Made by a program: the position numbers and the translations under genes
Assembly: GCA_030425505.1 (NCBI GenBank)
Contig: JAUIAB010000013.1
Coordinates: 35,365 to 99,364 of the forward strand
Direction of reading: 5' to 3'
DNA length: 64,000 bases
Source: Bacteroidia bacterium
GTDB lineage: Bacteria; Bacteroidota; Bacteroidia; Cytophagales; Flammeovirgaceae
The notes under the pieces: generated by a model
What the model was told of the DNA's origin: nothing
The model's input: the letters and a program-made list of their open reading frames with translations, nothing else
Databases searched by the model: none
Shown here: piece after piece, positions 27,809 through 36,507 of the stretch
How the letters are laid out: each line of letters begins with the position of its first letter
Position numbering within the stretch: position 1 is the first letter of the stretch

Positions 27809-29713
27809 ATGGTTAGTATAAATCAACTTTCATACTTTATTGGAGATAGACCATTGTACGAGAATGCTTCTCTCCATATTAAACCAAAAGATAGAATAGG
27901 TTTAGTAGGTCTGAATGGAACTGGAAAATCAACTCTTTTAAAGTTAATTATTGGTGAAATCACTCCTGATAGCGGTGAAATAGCAATGCAAAAAGACTGT
28001 AAGATTGGTTATCTAAACCAAGACTTACTTTCTGATGCGCGAGATGATAAAATCATCAATATTACTATTGAAGGTTTTCAACGAGAGTTGCAGCTAAAAA
28101 ATCAGATTGACAAGTTATTACAACAAATAGAGCTTAATTGTACGGAAGAATTATTGAACAAATTATCTGCTAAGCAGGAAGAGTTTGAAGTACTTGGAGG
28201 GTATTCTATCCAGTCTAAAGCAGAAGAGATATTGGAGGGCCTTGGCTTTAAAACAGAGGAGTTGGAAAATAAGCTTAGCACTTTTTCTGGAGGATGGCGA
28301 ATGAGAGTTATGCTGGCGAGATTACTCTTGAGTAAGCCAGGACTATTGCTTCTCGATGAACCTACTAATCATTTAGACTTACCAACAATTATGTGGTTAG
28401 AAAACTACATTGCAAGGTACGATGGAGCTGTTGTAATCGTTTCGCACGACAAAACTTTTCTCAATAGGGCTGTTAGTAGTATAGTAGAAGTTAGTCAAAA
28501 AAAACTATCCCAATATGCCGGTAATTATGATTTTTACTTAGAGGAAAAGACACTACGAGCAGAAATACATGAAAATGCATTTAAAAACCAGCAGCAAAAG
28601 ATTAAGCAGACAGAACAATTTATTAGTAGGTTTAGAGCTAAAGCATCAAAAGCGAGACAGGTGCAGTCTAAAGTGAAAATGCTCGATAAAATGGATAAGA
28701 TCGAGTTGGAAGGAGAAGAGGTATCAGATATGAATCTTCGCTTTTCAGTTGATAAAGCCTCAGGGAAAATTGTCGCAAACCTCAATGATATCACAAAATC
28801 ATATGGGACTAAGGAAGTGATTATTCCTTCTAGTTTATCTATTAATAGAGGCGATAAAATTGCTTTAGTCGGGGCTAATGGAAAAGGAAAGTCAACTTTA
28901 TTAAAACTTATTGCTAGGAAAGAAGCTCCAAGTAGCGGTGAAATAAATATAGGGCATAATGTGATTGATTCTTTTTACGCTCAACACCAACTAGAAGATC
29001 TAAGCCCCAACAATGAAATTTTAGAAGAGTTAAAGCAGTCTGGCAGTAATTTGACTGAGCTAGAAATAAGAAAGGTCTTGGGGTGTTTCCTTTTTGAGGG
29101 AGATAGTGTATTTAAGAAGGTGAAAGTACTTTCTGGAGGAGAAAGATCGAGAGTAGCTTTAGCAAAAACACTTATTTCTATGGCTAACTTTTTGATTTTA
29201 GATGAACCTACTCACCACCTAGATATTAACTCTATTCATATTCTAAAAGAAGCTTTAATAGCATATGAAGGAACATATTTGGTTGTATCTCACGATAGAG
29301 ATTTCATCTCCCAAATCGCCACAAAAATTTGGTATATAGAAGATAAAGTAGCCAAAGAATACCCTGGTAATTATTTAGAATTTCAAGATTTTCTTAAAAA
29401 AAGAGAGGAACAAGCGAAAGAAGAAGAAGAATTTGCAAAAGGTAAAAAGCAAGCAAAACCTTCAAAGAGCAGTACTAAACCTAAAAAGCAGAATAATAAT
29501 TCTGCAAACCTTCAAAAAGAAATAACAGAGTTAGAACAAAGTATCGAAAACCTGGAAAAGCAAAAAAATGAGCTTGAAGCTAACCTTGCAGATGTAAAAA
29601 CATATAGTAACCCTGATTTTCTTGAAGAAAAAAACAACCAATTTCAAAAAGTTTCTAAAGAGTTAAATCAATTAACTCAGAAATGGGAAAATCTTATTGC
29701 TGAGTTAGATTAG
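27809..29713 (+). CDS. ABC-F family ATPase
   Basis: The protein has 634 residues with two ABC ATPase domains and no membrane segment. The Walker A motifs are GLNGTGKSTLLKL (first) and GANGKGKSTLLKL (second). Signatures are STFSGGWRMR and LSGGERSRVAL. Walker B motifs end LLDEPTNHLD and LILDEPTHHLD. The linker between the domains carries the charged P-site tRNA interaction motif region. The C-terminus after about 535 is Lys/Glu-rich and forms a coiled coil as in Uup-type members. ABC-F proteins act on ribosomes or in related translation processes. Whether this one is housekeeping or gives antibiotic protection cannot be read here. Confidence 0.9.
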   Translation: MVSINQLSYFIGDRPLYENASLHIKPKDRIGLVGLNGTGKSTLLKLIIGEITPDSGEIAMQKDCKIGYLNQDLLSDARDDKIINITIEGFQRELQLKNQIDKLLQQIELNCTEELLNKLSAKQEEFEVLGGYSIQSKAEEILEGLGFKTEELENKLSTFSGGWRMRVMLARLLLSKPGLLLLDEPTNHLDLPTIMWLENYIARYDGAVVIVSHDKTFLNRAVSSIVEVSQKKLSQYAGNYDFYLEEKTLRAEIHENAFKNQQQKIKQTEQFISRFRAKASKARQVQSKVKMLDKMDKIELEGEEVSDMNLRFSVDKASGKIVANLNDITKSYGTKEVIIPSSLSINRGDKIALVGANGKGKSTLLKLIARKEAPSSGEINIGHNVIDSFYAQHQLEDLSPNNEILEELKQSGSNLTELEIRKVLGCFLFEGDSVFKKVKVLSGGERSRVALAKTLISMANFLILDEPTHHLDINSIHILKEALIAYEGTYLVVSHDRDFISQIATKIWYIEDKVAKEYPGNYLEFQDFLKKREEQAKEEEEFAKGKKQAKPSKSSTKPKKQNNNSANLQKEITELEQSIENLEKQKNELEANLADVKTYSNPDFLEEKNNQFQKVSKELNQLTQKWENLIAELD

Positions 29714-30066
29714 AATGCTTTATTCCAACTTACTCATAATTAAGGATATTCAGAAGTAAGAAGTTGGCCGTTAAGAAATACTAAAAAGAGGACAGTAAAA
29801 AACAAAACCACTTTAATGAGCCATGTTTTGTTGAGTATGGCTTATACGAGTTGTTTTTAGAAAGCAAAGAGCTGAGATACCCCGTTTTTTTGCCAATATT
29901 GGTGGTCCTAGGGGTGTTTTCTTTCCTTAATATGCCATTTTATGTACTGACTATCAAACATTTAGACCACCGATAAATATTCCTAAATATATTAACATCT
30001 CTTTAACTAATCCAAAGATTTGTTAACCTGTATAAACTTTTTTTTTGGAAAGAGTTTTACTTAAGA
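29714..30066. other. Intergenic region between the ABC-F and THX genes
   Basis: The stretch contains an imperfect hairpin just after the ABC-F stop (CCAACTTACT at 29725-29734 against AGTAAG and AAGTTGG at 29756-29767), which may be a weak terminator. It also holds a 63-codon open frame at 29785-29976, listed separately. Nothing else was seen. Confidence 0.4.
29785..29976 (+). other. Open frame of 63 codons without ATG, possible gene remnant
   Basis: The frame lies between TAA codons at 29782 and 29974. It reads KEDSKKQNHFNEPCFVEYGL near its start and includes a hydrophobic segment PVFLPILVVLGVFSFLNMPF before ending KHLDHR. There is no ATG upstream of the hydrophobic part; TTG at 29851 is the only alternative start before it. 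The amino acid composition is protein-like, so this could be a decayed small membrane protein. I do not recognise it, and chance is possible in 63 codons. Confidence 0.25.
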
Positions 30067-30330
30067 TTAATCTTTTGTTTTACTACTTTCTTTTTTAGGC
30101 TTATCTTCTTTTTTATTTGAAGCAGTAGTTTTCTTTGCTTTAACTACTTTTTCTGTAGAATTAGTTTTTTTTACCTTAGGTTTAACAGGCGAAACTGCTT
30201 TTTTAGTCGCTGTTTTCTTCTTTTCTTTTTCGCTTGGAACATATGTAGAATCCACTTTTTTAGGCCGTGATTTTCCATATGAACCTTTAAACATTTTTCC
30301 TTTTTTGGTTTTGATATCTCCTTTTCCCAT
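30067..30330 (-). CDS. 30S ribosomal protein THX with long basic tail
   Basis: The first 26 residues, MGKGDIKTKKGKMFKGSYGK followed by SRPKK, are the conserved THX core, which fits in the head of the 30S subunit. The core is normally about the whole protein in Thermus. Here about 60 further residues follow, almost entirely Lys, Ser, Thr, Ala, Glu and Pro, and are likely disordered. Bacteroidota often have such extended forms. The start ATG is preceded by a -7 box at 30369-30376. It stands alone between the ABC-F and menC genes. Confidence 0.85.
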   Translation of the reverse strand: MGKGDIKTKKGKMFKGSYGKSRPKKVDSTYVPSEKEKKKTATKKAVSPVKPKVKKTNSTEKVVKAKKTTASNKKEDKPKKESSKTKD

Positions 30331-30368
30331 TATCTATAGTATTGACTATTTTATTTAATTTACTTAGT

Positions 30369-30376
30369 CAAAATTA
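30369..30376 (-). promoter_or_regulatory. -7 box of the THX gene
   Basis: The reverse strand reads TAATTTTG, which fits TAnnTTTG. It lies about 38 bases before the start codon. No clear -33 box is seen. Confidence 0.4.
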
Positions 30377-30396
30377 TTAAAGAATTTATTATTACG

Positions 30397-31467
30397 CTAA
30401 TTATTAAGCATTGGTAATCTCCATGATTCTGAAAAGTCATATTGAATTTGATCTTTTAGAATTTTTAGAGGGGAAGAAAAGTTATTTTCATATAGCATTC
30501 CTGTTCCAAGCCCTTGGTAAGTAGTAACACCCAACCTGCATGCCATTTGATATATAGCGTTTAAACCCACATTTGATTCCAATGCTGAGGTAAGCCACCA
30601 ACCAATATCTAGTTTTTTACATAAATCAACCCATTCACTAGTTTCTCTATATCCCCCTAGGAGCGTTGGTTTGAGGATCACATATTGAGGTTTAATTGTT
30701 TTGAGTAAAATAGTTCTGCTTTCTTCTTTAGAATAGCCAATTAGTTCTTCATCTAAAGCAACAGGTATTATATTAGAAGAACACACTTTATTCATTAGAT
30801 CCCATTGACCAGGTAAAACTGGCTGCTCAATAGAGTGAATATCATATCGAGAAAGCTTTTCTAGCTTAGAAAAAACATCATCTTGAGTAAAGCTTCCATT
30901 AGCATCTAATCTTATAATTAACTGCTCTTTTGAGAATACATTTCGAATATGCTCAAGCAATTGGCACTCTTCTTTAAAGTTTATTGCTCCAACTTTTATT
31001 TTTATACATTTAAACCCTGCATTTATTTTCTCCTCGATACGCTCTAACATAACTTTTTTATCCCCCATCCAAACCAGTCCATTTATCGGTATTGGAGTAA
31101 AGTCACTATTCTTTGTGAAAAATGGTGATCGAATACCTCCATTAAATAAATCGTTAAGCGCTGTTTCAAATGCAAACTTTACACTTGGAAATAAATTAAT
31201 TAGTGGGTCTTCAAGTACATCTAAAGGATCTTCTAGCTGTTCGGCTTTCCCACAAAAAAAGCCGATCATTTCTTCAATATCTTCTCTGAAATCAATACTC
31301 AACCCTTTAAGAGGCGCTGCTTCTCCTAAGCCAAAATAACTCTCCTCATCTTTAAGAAAGACTTTAACTAAATATATTCTGTGAGTTTTACCCAATGAAC
31401 CTCTTGAAGTATTAGCTTCAAAATTAAACTGCAAATCATGTAAGTAATATGTAGCTTGTATTTGCAT
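30397..31467 (-). CDS. menC: o-succinylbenzoate synthase
   Basis: The enzyme dehydrates SHCHC to o-succinylbenzoate in menaquinone synthesis. It belongs to the enolase superfamily. The catalytic KxK motif is in FKCIKIKVGA, the metal-binding Asp in IIRLDANGSF, Glu in HSIEQPV and the next acid in VALDEELIG. The second catalytic Lys is probably in YVILKPTLLGG. The longest frame starts at TTG 31494. The ATG at 31467 (MQIQATYYLHDL) fits the family better and gives 356 residues. Bacteroidota members of this branch could also be muconate-cycloisomerase-like or dipeptide epimerases, but the sequence looks like MenC. No other men gene is nearby. Confidence 0.85.
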   Translation of the reverse strand: MQIQATYYLHDLQFNFEANTSRGSLGKTHRIYLVKVFLKDEESYFGLGEAAPLKGLSIDFREDIEEMIGFFCGKAEQLEDPLDVLEDPLINLFPSVKFAFETALNDLFNGGIRSPFFTKNSDFTPIPINGLVWMGDKKVMLERIEEKINAGFKCIKIKVGAINFKEECQLLEHIRNVFSKEQLIIRLDANGSFTQDDVFSKLEKLSRYDIHSIEQPVLPGQWDLMNKVCSSNIIPVALDEELIGYSKEESRTILLKTIKPQYVILKPTLLGGYRETSEWVDLCKKLDIGWWLTSALESNVGLNAIYQMACRLGVTTYQGLGTGMLYENNFSSPLKILKDQIQYDFSESWRLPMLNN

Positions 31468-31668
31468 ATTTTTCAATCTAATTATTGGTTTCAAAATATT
31501 TTTTAAGGACTATAATCTTTATGCAGACATCAATCAAATGTAAGTATTCTTTTAAAAAAGAAATTTATTACCCCAAAGTTTAGTAAAGCAATCGAAAATC
31601 ATGTGATAGTTTTTTTGAACTAAAAACATTTTTTAACATTGATTTTACAAATTGTTCACTTAAACACT

Positions 31669-32670
31669 ATGACTATGAAATTAATTACTTTTAGAAACTA
31701 CGTAGTTCTATGTTTCATTTCTCTTCTGGCACTGCCTACCTTTTCTCAGAAAAAGAAAAAACAAAATCTAAAAATGGATGCTGTAACTGTAACTTCTGCT
31801 ACAATAGCAAATGTTAACAGCTGGCATGAGAAGTTAAGAGAGCTAAGAGATAAAGCCCCTGAATTTGAAAACTCTTCTGCTTTTGAGTTGATGGAAGAAC
31901 TATCAGAGCTTCAATCTACAGGTTATCAAATTGAGAGGGCCTTTGCGAGTGACGAAGTTTCTGCAAACTTTCAGAATAATTTACACAGGTTAGCTACTTC
32001 TGTTAAAGATATTGGAGTAGAAATGGAAGAACAAGTGTATACTCTTTCTAATATTTTGCAAATAAACTACCCAAGACCTGATGATCCTGAAGAAGGCGGA
32101 TGGAATGGCGGAGATCCAGGTGATATTGATGTACCTTGCTTTGGGAGTGATTGTGGGGATAGAGCTCCAGGAGGAGATGGAGATGTAAATGATCCCGATG
32201 TTGATTTAGAGGTAGATTGTATTGACTCTGACTGTGGTGAGAGAAACAGCAGTGATGATTCCGCTGATGAAGATTTGGGGCTTGGTCCTGAGGATATACC
32301 TTGCTTGCAATGTCATGATTGGATAAGAGGAGGTATACTTGATTTGATTGATGCAATCAGAAATATCCGATCCTTAGAGAAAAATATTATTGCTTACATG
32401 GAGCTTCCAAAAATGTCACAAAATTATCCTAACCCAGTAATCGATAAAACTAAGATTGATCTATATGTACCTAAGAGTGCTAAAAGTGCAGAAGTTGTAG
32501 TCTGGAGTAAATATGGCAAAAAGCTTTATCAAACTACAGTAGAAGACAGAGGGCTTGTTAGTATTACTGTTACTGCTGATGAGTTACCTGAAGGAGTACA
32601 TGTTTATACTGCTAGCATTGATGAAAGAGAGGTTGAGAGAAAGCGGATAGTTAAAGAGAGTGGGAGATAA
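31669..32670 (+). CDS. Secreted Cys/Asp-rich protein with T9SS-like C-terminal domain
   Basis: The frame is open from a TTG at 31639. The ATG at 31669 (with another at 31675) opens a signal peptide ending LALPTFSQKKKK and gives 333 residues. Residues 50-125 are predicted helical (a coiled-coil-like domain). Then come two copies of a Cys motif (CFGSDCGDR and CIDSDCGER) in an Asp/Gly-rich linker, and CLQCHDW. The C-terminus starts MSQNYPNPVIDKTKI and ends VERKRIVKESGR, which is like a T9SS sorting domain although it ends in an extra charged tail. The Asp-rich linker could bind calcium. No function is known. Confidence 0.7.
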   Translation: MTMKLITFRNYVVLCFISLLALPTFSQKKKKQNLKMDAVTVTSATIANVNSWHEKLRELRDKAPEFENSSAFELMEELSELQSTGYQIERAFASDEVSANFQNNLHRLATSVKDIGVEMEEQVYTLSNILQINYPRPDDPEEGGWNGGDPGDIDVPCFGSDCGDRAPGGDGDVNDPDVDLEVDCIDSDCGERNSSDDSADEDLGLGPEDIPCLQCHDWIRGGILDLIDAIRNIRSLEKNIIAYMELPKMSQNYPNPVIDKTKIDLYVPKSAKSAEVVVWSKYGKKLYQTTVEDRGLVSITVTADELPEGVHVYTASIDEREVERKRIVKESGR

Positions 32671-32695
32671 ATAATCTAGTATTATAAGTTTAAGT

Positions 32696-32730
32696 AAAAA
32701 ATCTGCTTTGCAAACAAAGCAGATTTTTTT
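32696..32730. terminator. Strong bidirectional terminator between the Cys/Asp-rich gene and kdsB
   Basis: AAAAAATCTGCTTTG (32696-32710), a four-base loop and CAAAGCAGATTTTTTT (32715-32730) form a long perfect hairpin with A-run and T-run. It should terminate both converging transcripts. Confidence 0.85.
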
Positions 32731-32737
32731 ATACTAT

Positions 32738-33472
32738 TTATTTACTCTTTGCCATCTCTAAATCCTCAGGTGTGTCAATACCAAATCCATCATATTCTAC
32801 ATTACCTACATACATAGACAATCCATTTTCAACCCATCGCAGCTGCTCTAACTTTTCTGCTTCCTCCAAAGATGTTTTTTCCAGATGAGCTAATTTTTTT
32901 ATAACAGATACTTTAAACGCATAAATACCGATATGCTTATAAAAAGACCTTTCTTTTAGCCATTTCTCTTTACTTATATCTCTTAAGAAGGGAAGGGCTT
33001 CTCTCGAGAAATAAATAGCTTTATTGTTAATATCAGAAATTACCTTGACTACATTTTTGTTAAACAACTCTTCTTCACTAGTAATTTTTGAGGATAGTGT
33101 CCCAATCTGAACCCTGTCCTCTTGCATCAAGTTAATTATAGAGTCAAGAACTTTATCTGTTATCAAAGGTTCATCTCCTTGAAGGTTTATTAATACATCA
33201 AATTCTTTACCTATTTTATGATATGCCTCAAAACAACGATCTGTACCACTTTCATGATCACTACTTGTCATTATGACATTTGGAGTAAAGGATAAAGCAT
33301 GATCTAAAATCTTCTTAGAATCAGTAGCAATAAATACTTTATCAACACTTTTACAAGAACTTGCTTTTTGAAAAACATTTTCTAGTATGCTTTTTTCATT
33401 AAGCTTTTCTAGTAGTTTTCCAGGAAATCTTGACGAGTTGTATCTGGCAGGTATTATAGCGACAACTTTCAA
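32738..33472 (-). CDS. kdsB: 3-deoxy-manno-octulosonate cytidylyltransferase
   Basis: The enzyme makes CMP-Kdo for attachment of Kdo to lipid A. The nucleotide-binding N-terminus reads VVAIIPARYNSSRFPGKLL. LINLQGDEPLI and GIYAFK are typical of KdsB. There is no ATG at the 5' end. TTG at 33472 gives MKVVAIIPARY, matching the family start and leaving 13 bases after bcp. TTG at 33499 would add nine Lys-rich residues and overlap bcp. This is the last gene of the folP-folB-ribBA-bcp-kdsB series, before the terminator at 32696. Confidence 0.9.
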   Translation of the reverse strand: MKVVAIIPARYNSSRFPGKLLEKLNEKSILENVFQKASSCKSVDKVFIATDSKKILDHALSFTPNVIMTSSDHESGTDRCFEAYHKIGKEFDVLINLQGDEPLITDKVLDSIINLMQEDRVQIGTLSSKITSEEELFNKNVVKVISDINNKAIYFSREALPFLRDISKEKWLKERSFYKHIGIYAFKVSVIKKLAHLEKTSLEEAEKLEQLRWVENGLSMYVGNVEYDGFGIDTPEDLEMAKSK

Positions 33473-33485
33473 AAAAAGTTTTTTT

Positions 33486-33950
33486 TTAGTATTTAACAAA
33501 TTGATTTTTAGCGCTTTCCAAAAGTTTATTCACATGATCTCCAGGATTTAGAAGATCACAGCATTTATCAATTATAGTATGATTTTCATCTAATAAATAA
33601 GTAACTCTTTTTGGAAATCCTATTAAAGGGATTAAAGCCTTATATGATTTACAAATGCTACTTGTATCATCAGACAAGAGCTCAAATGGCAGGTCAAAAT
33701 TTTCTTTGAACTTTTGAAGCTTTTCAGTTTTATCTCTGCTAATACCAATAACAGGTATTTCAAGGTTTTTAAACTCACTGTAGCTATCTCTAAACAAACA
33801 AGATTCCTTGTTGCACCCCGGAGTAAATGCTTTGGGGAAAAAGTAAATTATAAGTGGAGAACTCATGTAATCTTTACTCAAGCTAACACTTCTACCCTCT
33901 GCATTTTTGAGTTCAAAGTCTGGAGCTTTATCACCAATGTTTAAAGGCAT
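33486..33950 (-). CDS. bcp: Peroxiredoxin of the BCP/PrxQ type
   Basis: The protein has 154 residues with the thioredoxin-like peroxiredoxin fold. FFPKAFTPGCNKESCLFRD has the peroxidatic Cys followed four residues later by the resolving Cys, as in PrxQ/BCP. It reduces hydrogen peroxide and organic hydroperoxides with thioredoxin. The gene starts five bases after ribBA, so they are likely cotranscribed. KdsB follows with a non-ATG start. Confidence 0.92.
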   Translation of the reverse strand: MPLNIGDKAPDFELKNAEGRSVSLSKDYMSSPLIIYFFPKAFTPGCNKESCLFRDSYSEFKNLEIPVIGISRDKTEKLQKFKENFDLPFELLSDDTSSICKSYKALIPLIGFPKRVTYLLDENHTIIDKCCDLLNPGDHVNKLLESAKNQFVKY

Positions 33951-33955
33951 AGTTT

Positions 33956-35185
33956 CTAAAGTTTTTTCAAGATTTGATGACCCATTTTATCCCTTTTTGT
34001 TTTGAGGTATTCATAATTATGAGAATTGGGTTTAATTTCTAGTGGGACTACTTCTGTTATTTCAAGACCATAACCAAGTAAACCAGCTCTTTTCTTTGGA
34101 TTGTTGGACATAAGCTTCATTTTAGTAACCTTCAGGTCTCGCAAAATTTGCGCTCCAATACCATAATCTCTTTCATCCATACCAAAGCCTAGCTTTTCAT
34201 TAGCTTCTACAGTATCATAACCTTGCTCTTGCAACTCATAGGCTTTAAGCTTATTTATTAAGCCTATTCCCCTACCCTCCTGGTTCATGTAGATAATTAC
34301 TCCTTTCCCCTCAGCTTCTACTTTTTCCATAGCTGCTTTCAATTGCTCACCACATTCACACCTGCAAGACCCAAAAATATCTCCAGTTACGCAAGAAGAA
34401 TGAACTCTAACTAAAATTGGCTCATCCTCTTCCCATTCTCCTTTTATTAATGCTAAATGCACATAATCTGTATTTAACTGTCTGTAAGCATTCATTTTAA
34501 AAGCGCCCAAATTAGTGGGCAACTCTACATTAGCTTCCTTAGAAATTAAAGATTCTTTTTCAAGCCTGTACTTAATAAGATCTTCAATGCTTATCAGTTT
34601 CAGATCAAATTTTATAGCAACTTGTTTTAAATTTGGAAGCCTTGCCATTGTACCATCTTCATTCATGATTTCAACCAAGACTCCTGCTGGTTGAAATCCA
34701 GCTAACCTAGCTAAATCCATTGCAGCTTCTGTATGTCCAGAACGTCTCAATACTCCACCTTTCATCGCCTTCAAAGGAAAGATATGACCTGGTCTGCCTA
34801 ATTCTTCAGGTTTAGTATTAGGGTTTACTAATGCTTTTATTGTTTTGGCTCGGTCATGTGCTGAAATACCTGTTGTACAACCATGACCTAGTAGGTCTAC
34901 TGATACTGTGAATGGGGTCTGATGAGTAGCTGTATTTTTGCCAACCATCAAGTTTAAGTCAAGTTTATCACACCTGTCTTCGACTAATGGAGTACATATT
35001 AAACCTCTACCCTCTTTAGCCATAAAGTTGACAATCTCTGGTGTGATACATTCAGCAGCACAAATAAAATCTCCTTCATTCTCTCTATTCTCATCATCTA
35101 CTACGATTACTACTTTGCCTTCTTTGATGTCTTTGATGGCATCTTCTATTGTATCAAAAGAAATTTTTTCGTTGTCTTTATTCAT
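33956..35185 (-). CDS. ribBA: Bifunctional DHBP synthase / GTP cyclohydrolase II
   Basis: This 409-residue fusion supplies both precursors of riboflavin. The RibB half (about 1-205) has [16 protein letters not shown] and [17 protein letters not shown]. The RibA half has the zinc site in [11 protein letters not shown], the [20 protein letters not shown] segment and [14 protein letters not shown]. Both active sites look complete. It begins 70 bases after folB, with a small hairpin (AGCAAGA/TCTTGCT at 35198-35219) in the gap. No FMN riboswitch fits. The neighbours folP and folB also use GTP-derived pterin, so the operon groups pterin and flavin supply. Confidence 0.95.
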   Translation of the reverse strand: MNKDNEKISFDTIEDAIKDIKEGKVVIVVDDENRENEGDFICAAECITPEIVNFMAKEGRGLICTPLVEDRCDKLDLNLMVGKNTATHQTPFTVSVDLLGHGCTTGISAHDRAKTIKALVNPNTKPEELGRPGHIFPLKAMKGGVLRRSGHTEAAMDLARLAGFQPAGVLVEIMNEDGTMARLPNLKQVAIKFDLKLISIEDLIKYRLEKESLISKEANVELPTNLGAFKMNAYRQLNTDYVHLALIKGEWEEDEPILVRVHSSCVTGDIFGSCRCECGEQLKAAMEKVEAEGKGVIIYMNQEGRGIGLINKLKAYELQEQGYDTVEANEKLGFGMDERDYGIGAQILRDLKVTKMKLMSNNPKKRAGLLGYGLEITEVVPLEIKPNSHNYEYLKTKRDKMGHQILKKL

Positions 35186-35255
35186 TATTTAACTACTAGC
35201 AAGAATATATAGTCTTGCTTTCTACAGGTTTATTGCAATATTAACTTCTAAAGCA

Positions 35256-35612
35256 CTAAGAACGTTTATTTTTTCCCGATACTTTCACAGATGCATATTT
35301 ACAAGTACCACCTATCGGAGCGTTCATTTTTTTTACCTCGATGGTTACTTTTTGAATTAATTCAAATTCTTTAAGCAGTGCACCTATTATTTTATTGCAT
35401 AAGTTTTCAAGTAGTTCCTCTCTTTCTTTAAAAGTTTCTTTAATTAATTCATAAACACTGGTATAATCAACTGTATCTTCTAGCTTGTATTTCTTTTTAT
35501 CTGAAGAGAACTTTAGTACAACGTCAACTTCAAATGTATTGCCTAAAATGTTTTCCTCTTCATAATAGCCATGTTTTGCATGGAAAACTAAGCCTTTTAA
35601 TTTAATCTTCAT
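35256..35612 (-). CDS. folB: Dihydroneopterin aldolase
   Basis: The protein has 118 residues, the usual length for FolB, which splits dihydroneopterin to 6-hydroxymethyl-dihydropterin and glycolaldehyde. LVFHAKHGYYEEENILGNTF, DYTSVYELI and NAPIGGTCKYASV are typical. The start overlaps the end of folP by 11 bases, so translation should couple. It is followed by ribBA. Confidence 0.93.
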   Translation of the reverse strand: MKIKLKGLVFHAKHGYYEEENILGNTFEVDVVLKFSSDKKKYKLEDTVDYTSVYELIKETFKEREELLENLCNKIIGALLKEFELIQKVTIEVKKMNAPIGGTCKYASVKVSGKNKRS

Positions 35613-36468
35613 TGATCCCCTTTTTTAATGCCTGAGCTAATTTAATACACTCTACAGCTTCTTTTACATCGTGCACTCTCAAAATAGATGCTCCCTTTTG
35701 CAATGCGAACATATTTAATGCTGTAGTTCCATTTAAAGCCTCCTGAGGTTCTATATCTAAAGTTTTATACGTCATTGATTTCCTAGAAAGGCCTGCCAAG
35801 ATAGGTTTATCTAAGATAGACAATTGCTCCAAATGGTTTAATAAATAAAAGTTCTGTTCAATATTCTTTGCAAAACCAAAACCTGGATCTACCATTATAT
35901 CATGTGCTCCAAACTCTTGTAATCTGAATATTTGTTTCTGCAAAAAATCAATTACTTCGAGTAACAAATCTTCATAGTCAGTCATGGTCTGCATATTTTC
36001 AGGGTTTCCTCGGGAGTGCATCAATACATAAGGAATCTTATTTTTTCCAATAAACTCAAGCATAGCGTCATCACCTCTTCCTCCACTTATATCGTTAATT
36101 ATATGAGCTCCCAAATTTATTGCTTCTTCTGCTACAGGTACTCTAAATGTATCTATTGAAACCACTATGTCTGGAAAGTGTTCAACAACTATTTTTAAAC
36201 TTTGTAAGACTCTTTTCTTTTCTAATTCTACGGGTATATCTGAAGCTCCAGGTCTGGTTGAATATCCCCCAATATCTATCATATCAGCTCCCTCTAATAC
36301 CATTTGCTCCACTCTTTTAATTATCGCTTCATCATTCAAATATTTACCGCCATCATAAAATGAGTCAGTAGTTACATTAAGTATTCCCATAACTTTAGGC
36401 GTATCTAAATGCATTAATTGATCCTTTATTCTAATGGATTTTTTCTGTTGAATTACAAAATCAGACAT
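35602..36468 (-). CDS. folP: Dihydropteroate synthase
   Basis: The enzyme joins hydroxymethyl-dihydropterin pyrophosphate and p-aminobenzoate. At 288 residues it is complete. Motifs are VMGILNVTTDSFYDGGKYL, DIGGYSTRPGA, VSIDTFR, NDISGG, DPGFGFAKN, LAGLSRKSM and a C-terminal RVHDV. This is the target of sulfonamides. It is the first gene of the folP-folB-ribBA-bcp-kdsB series. Its start is 39 bases from the divergent DUF1599 start. Confidence 0.95.
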   Translation of the reverse strand: MSDFVIQQKKSIRIKDQLMHLDTPKVMGILNVTTDSFYDGGKYLNDEAIIKRVEQMVLEGADMIDIGGYSTRPGASDIPVELEKKRVLQSLKIVVEHFPDIVVSIDTFRVPVAEEAINLGAHIINDISGGRGDDAMLEFIGKNKIPYVLMHSRGNPENMQTMTDYEDLLLEVIDFLQKQIFRLQEFGAHDIMVDPGFGFAKNIEQNFYLLNHLEQLSILDKPILAGLSRKSMTYKTLDIEPQEALNGTTALNMFALQKGASILRVHDVKEAVECIKLAQALKKGINED

Positions 36469-36507
36469 ATCTTAGCACCACTTTATCTAAAAACGAAAAT
36501 ACATTTT

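Noticed and set aside
32048..32356. Reverse His/Gln-rich frame of 102 codons
   Set aside because: It is the mirror of the Asp/Gly-rich coding stretch of the Cys/Asp-rich secreted protein and starts and ends without signals.
35186..35255. FMN riboswitch before ribBA
   Set aside because: The gap is just 70 bases and holds only a 7-bp hairpin, far too little for an RFN element.
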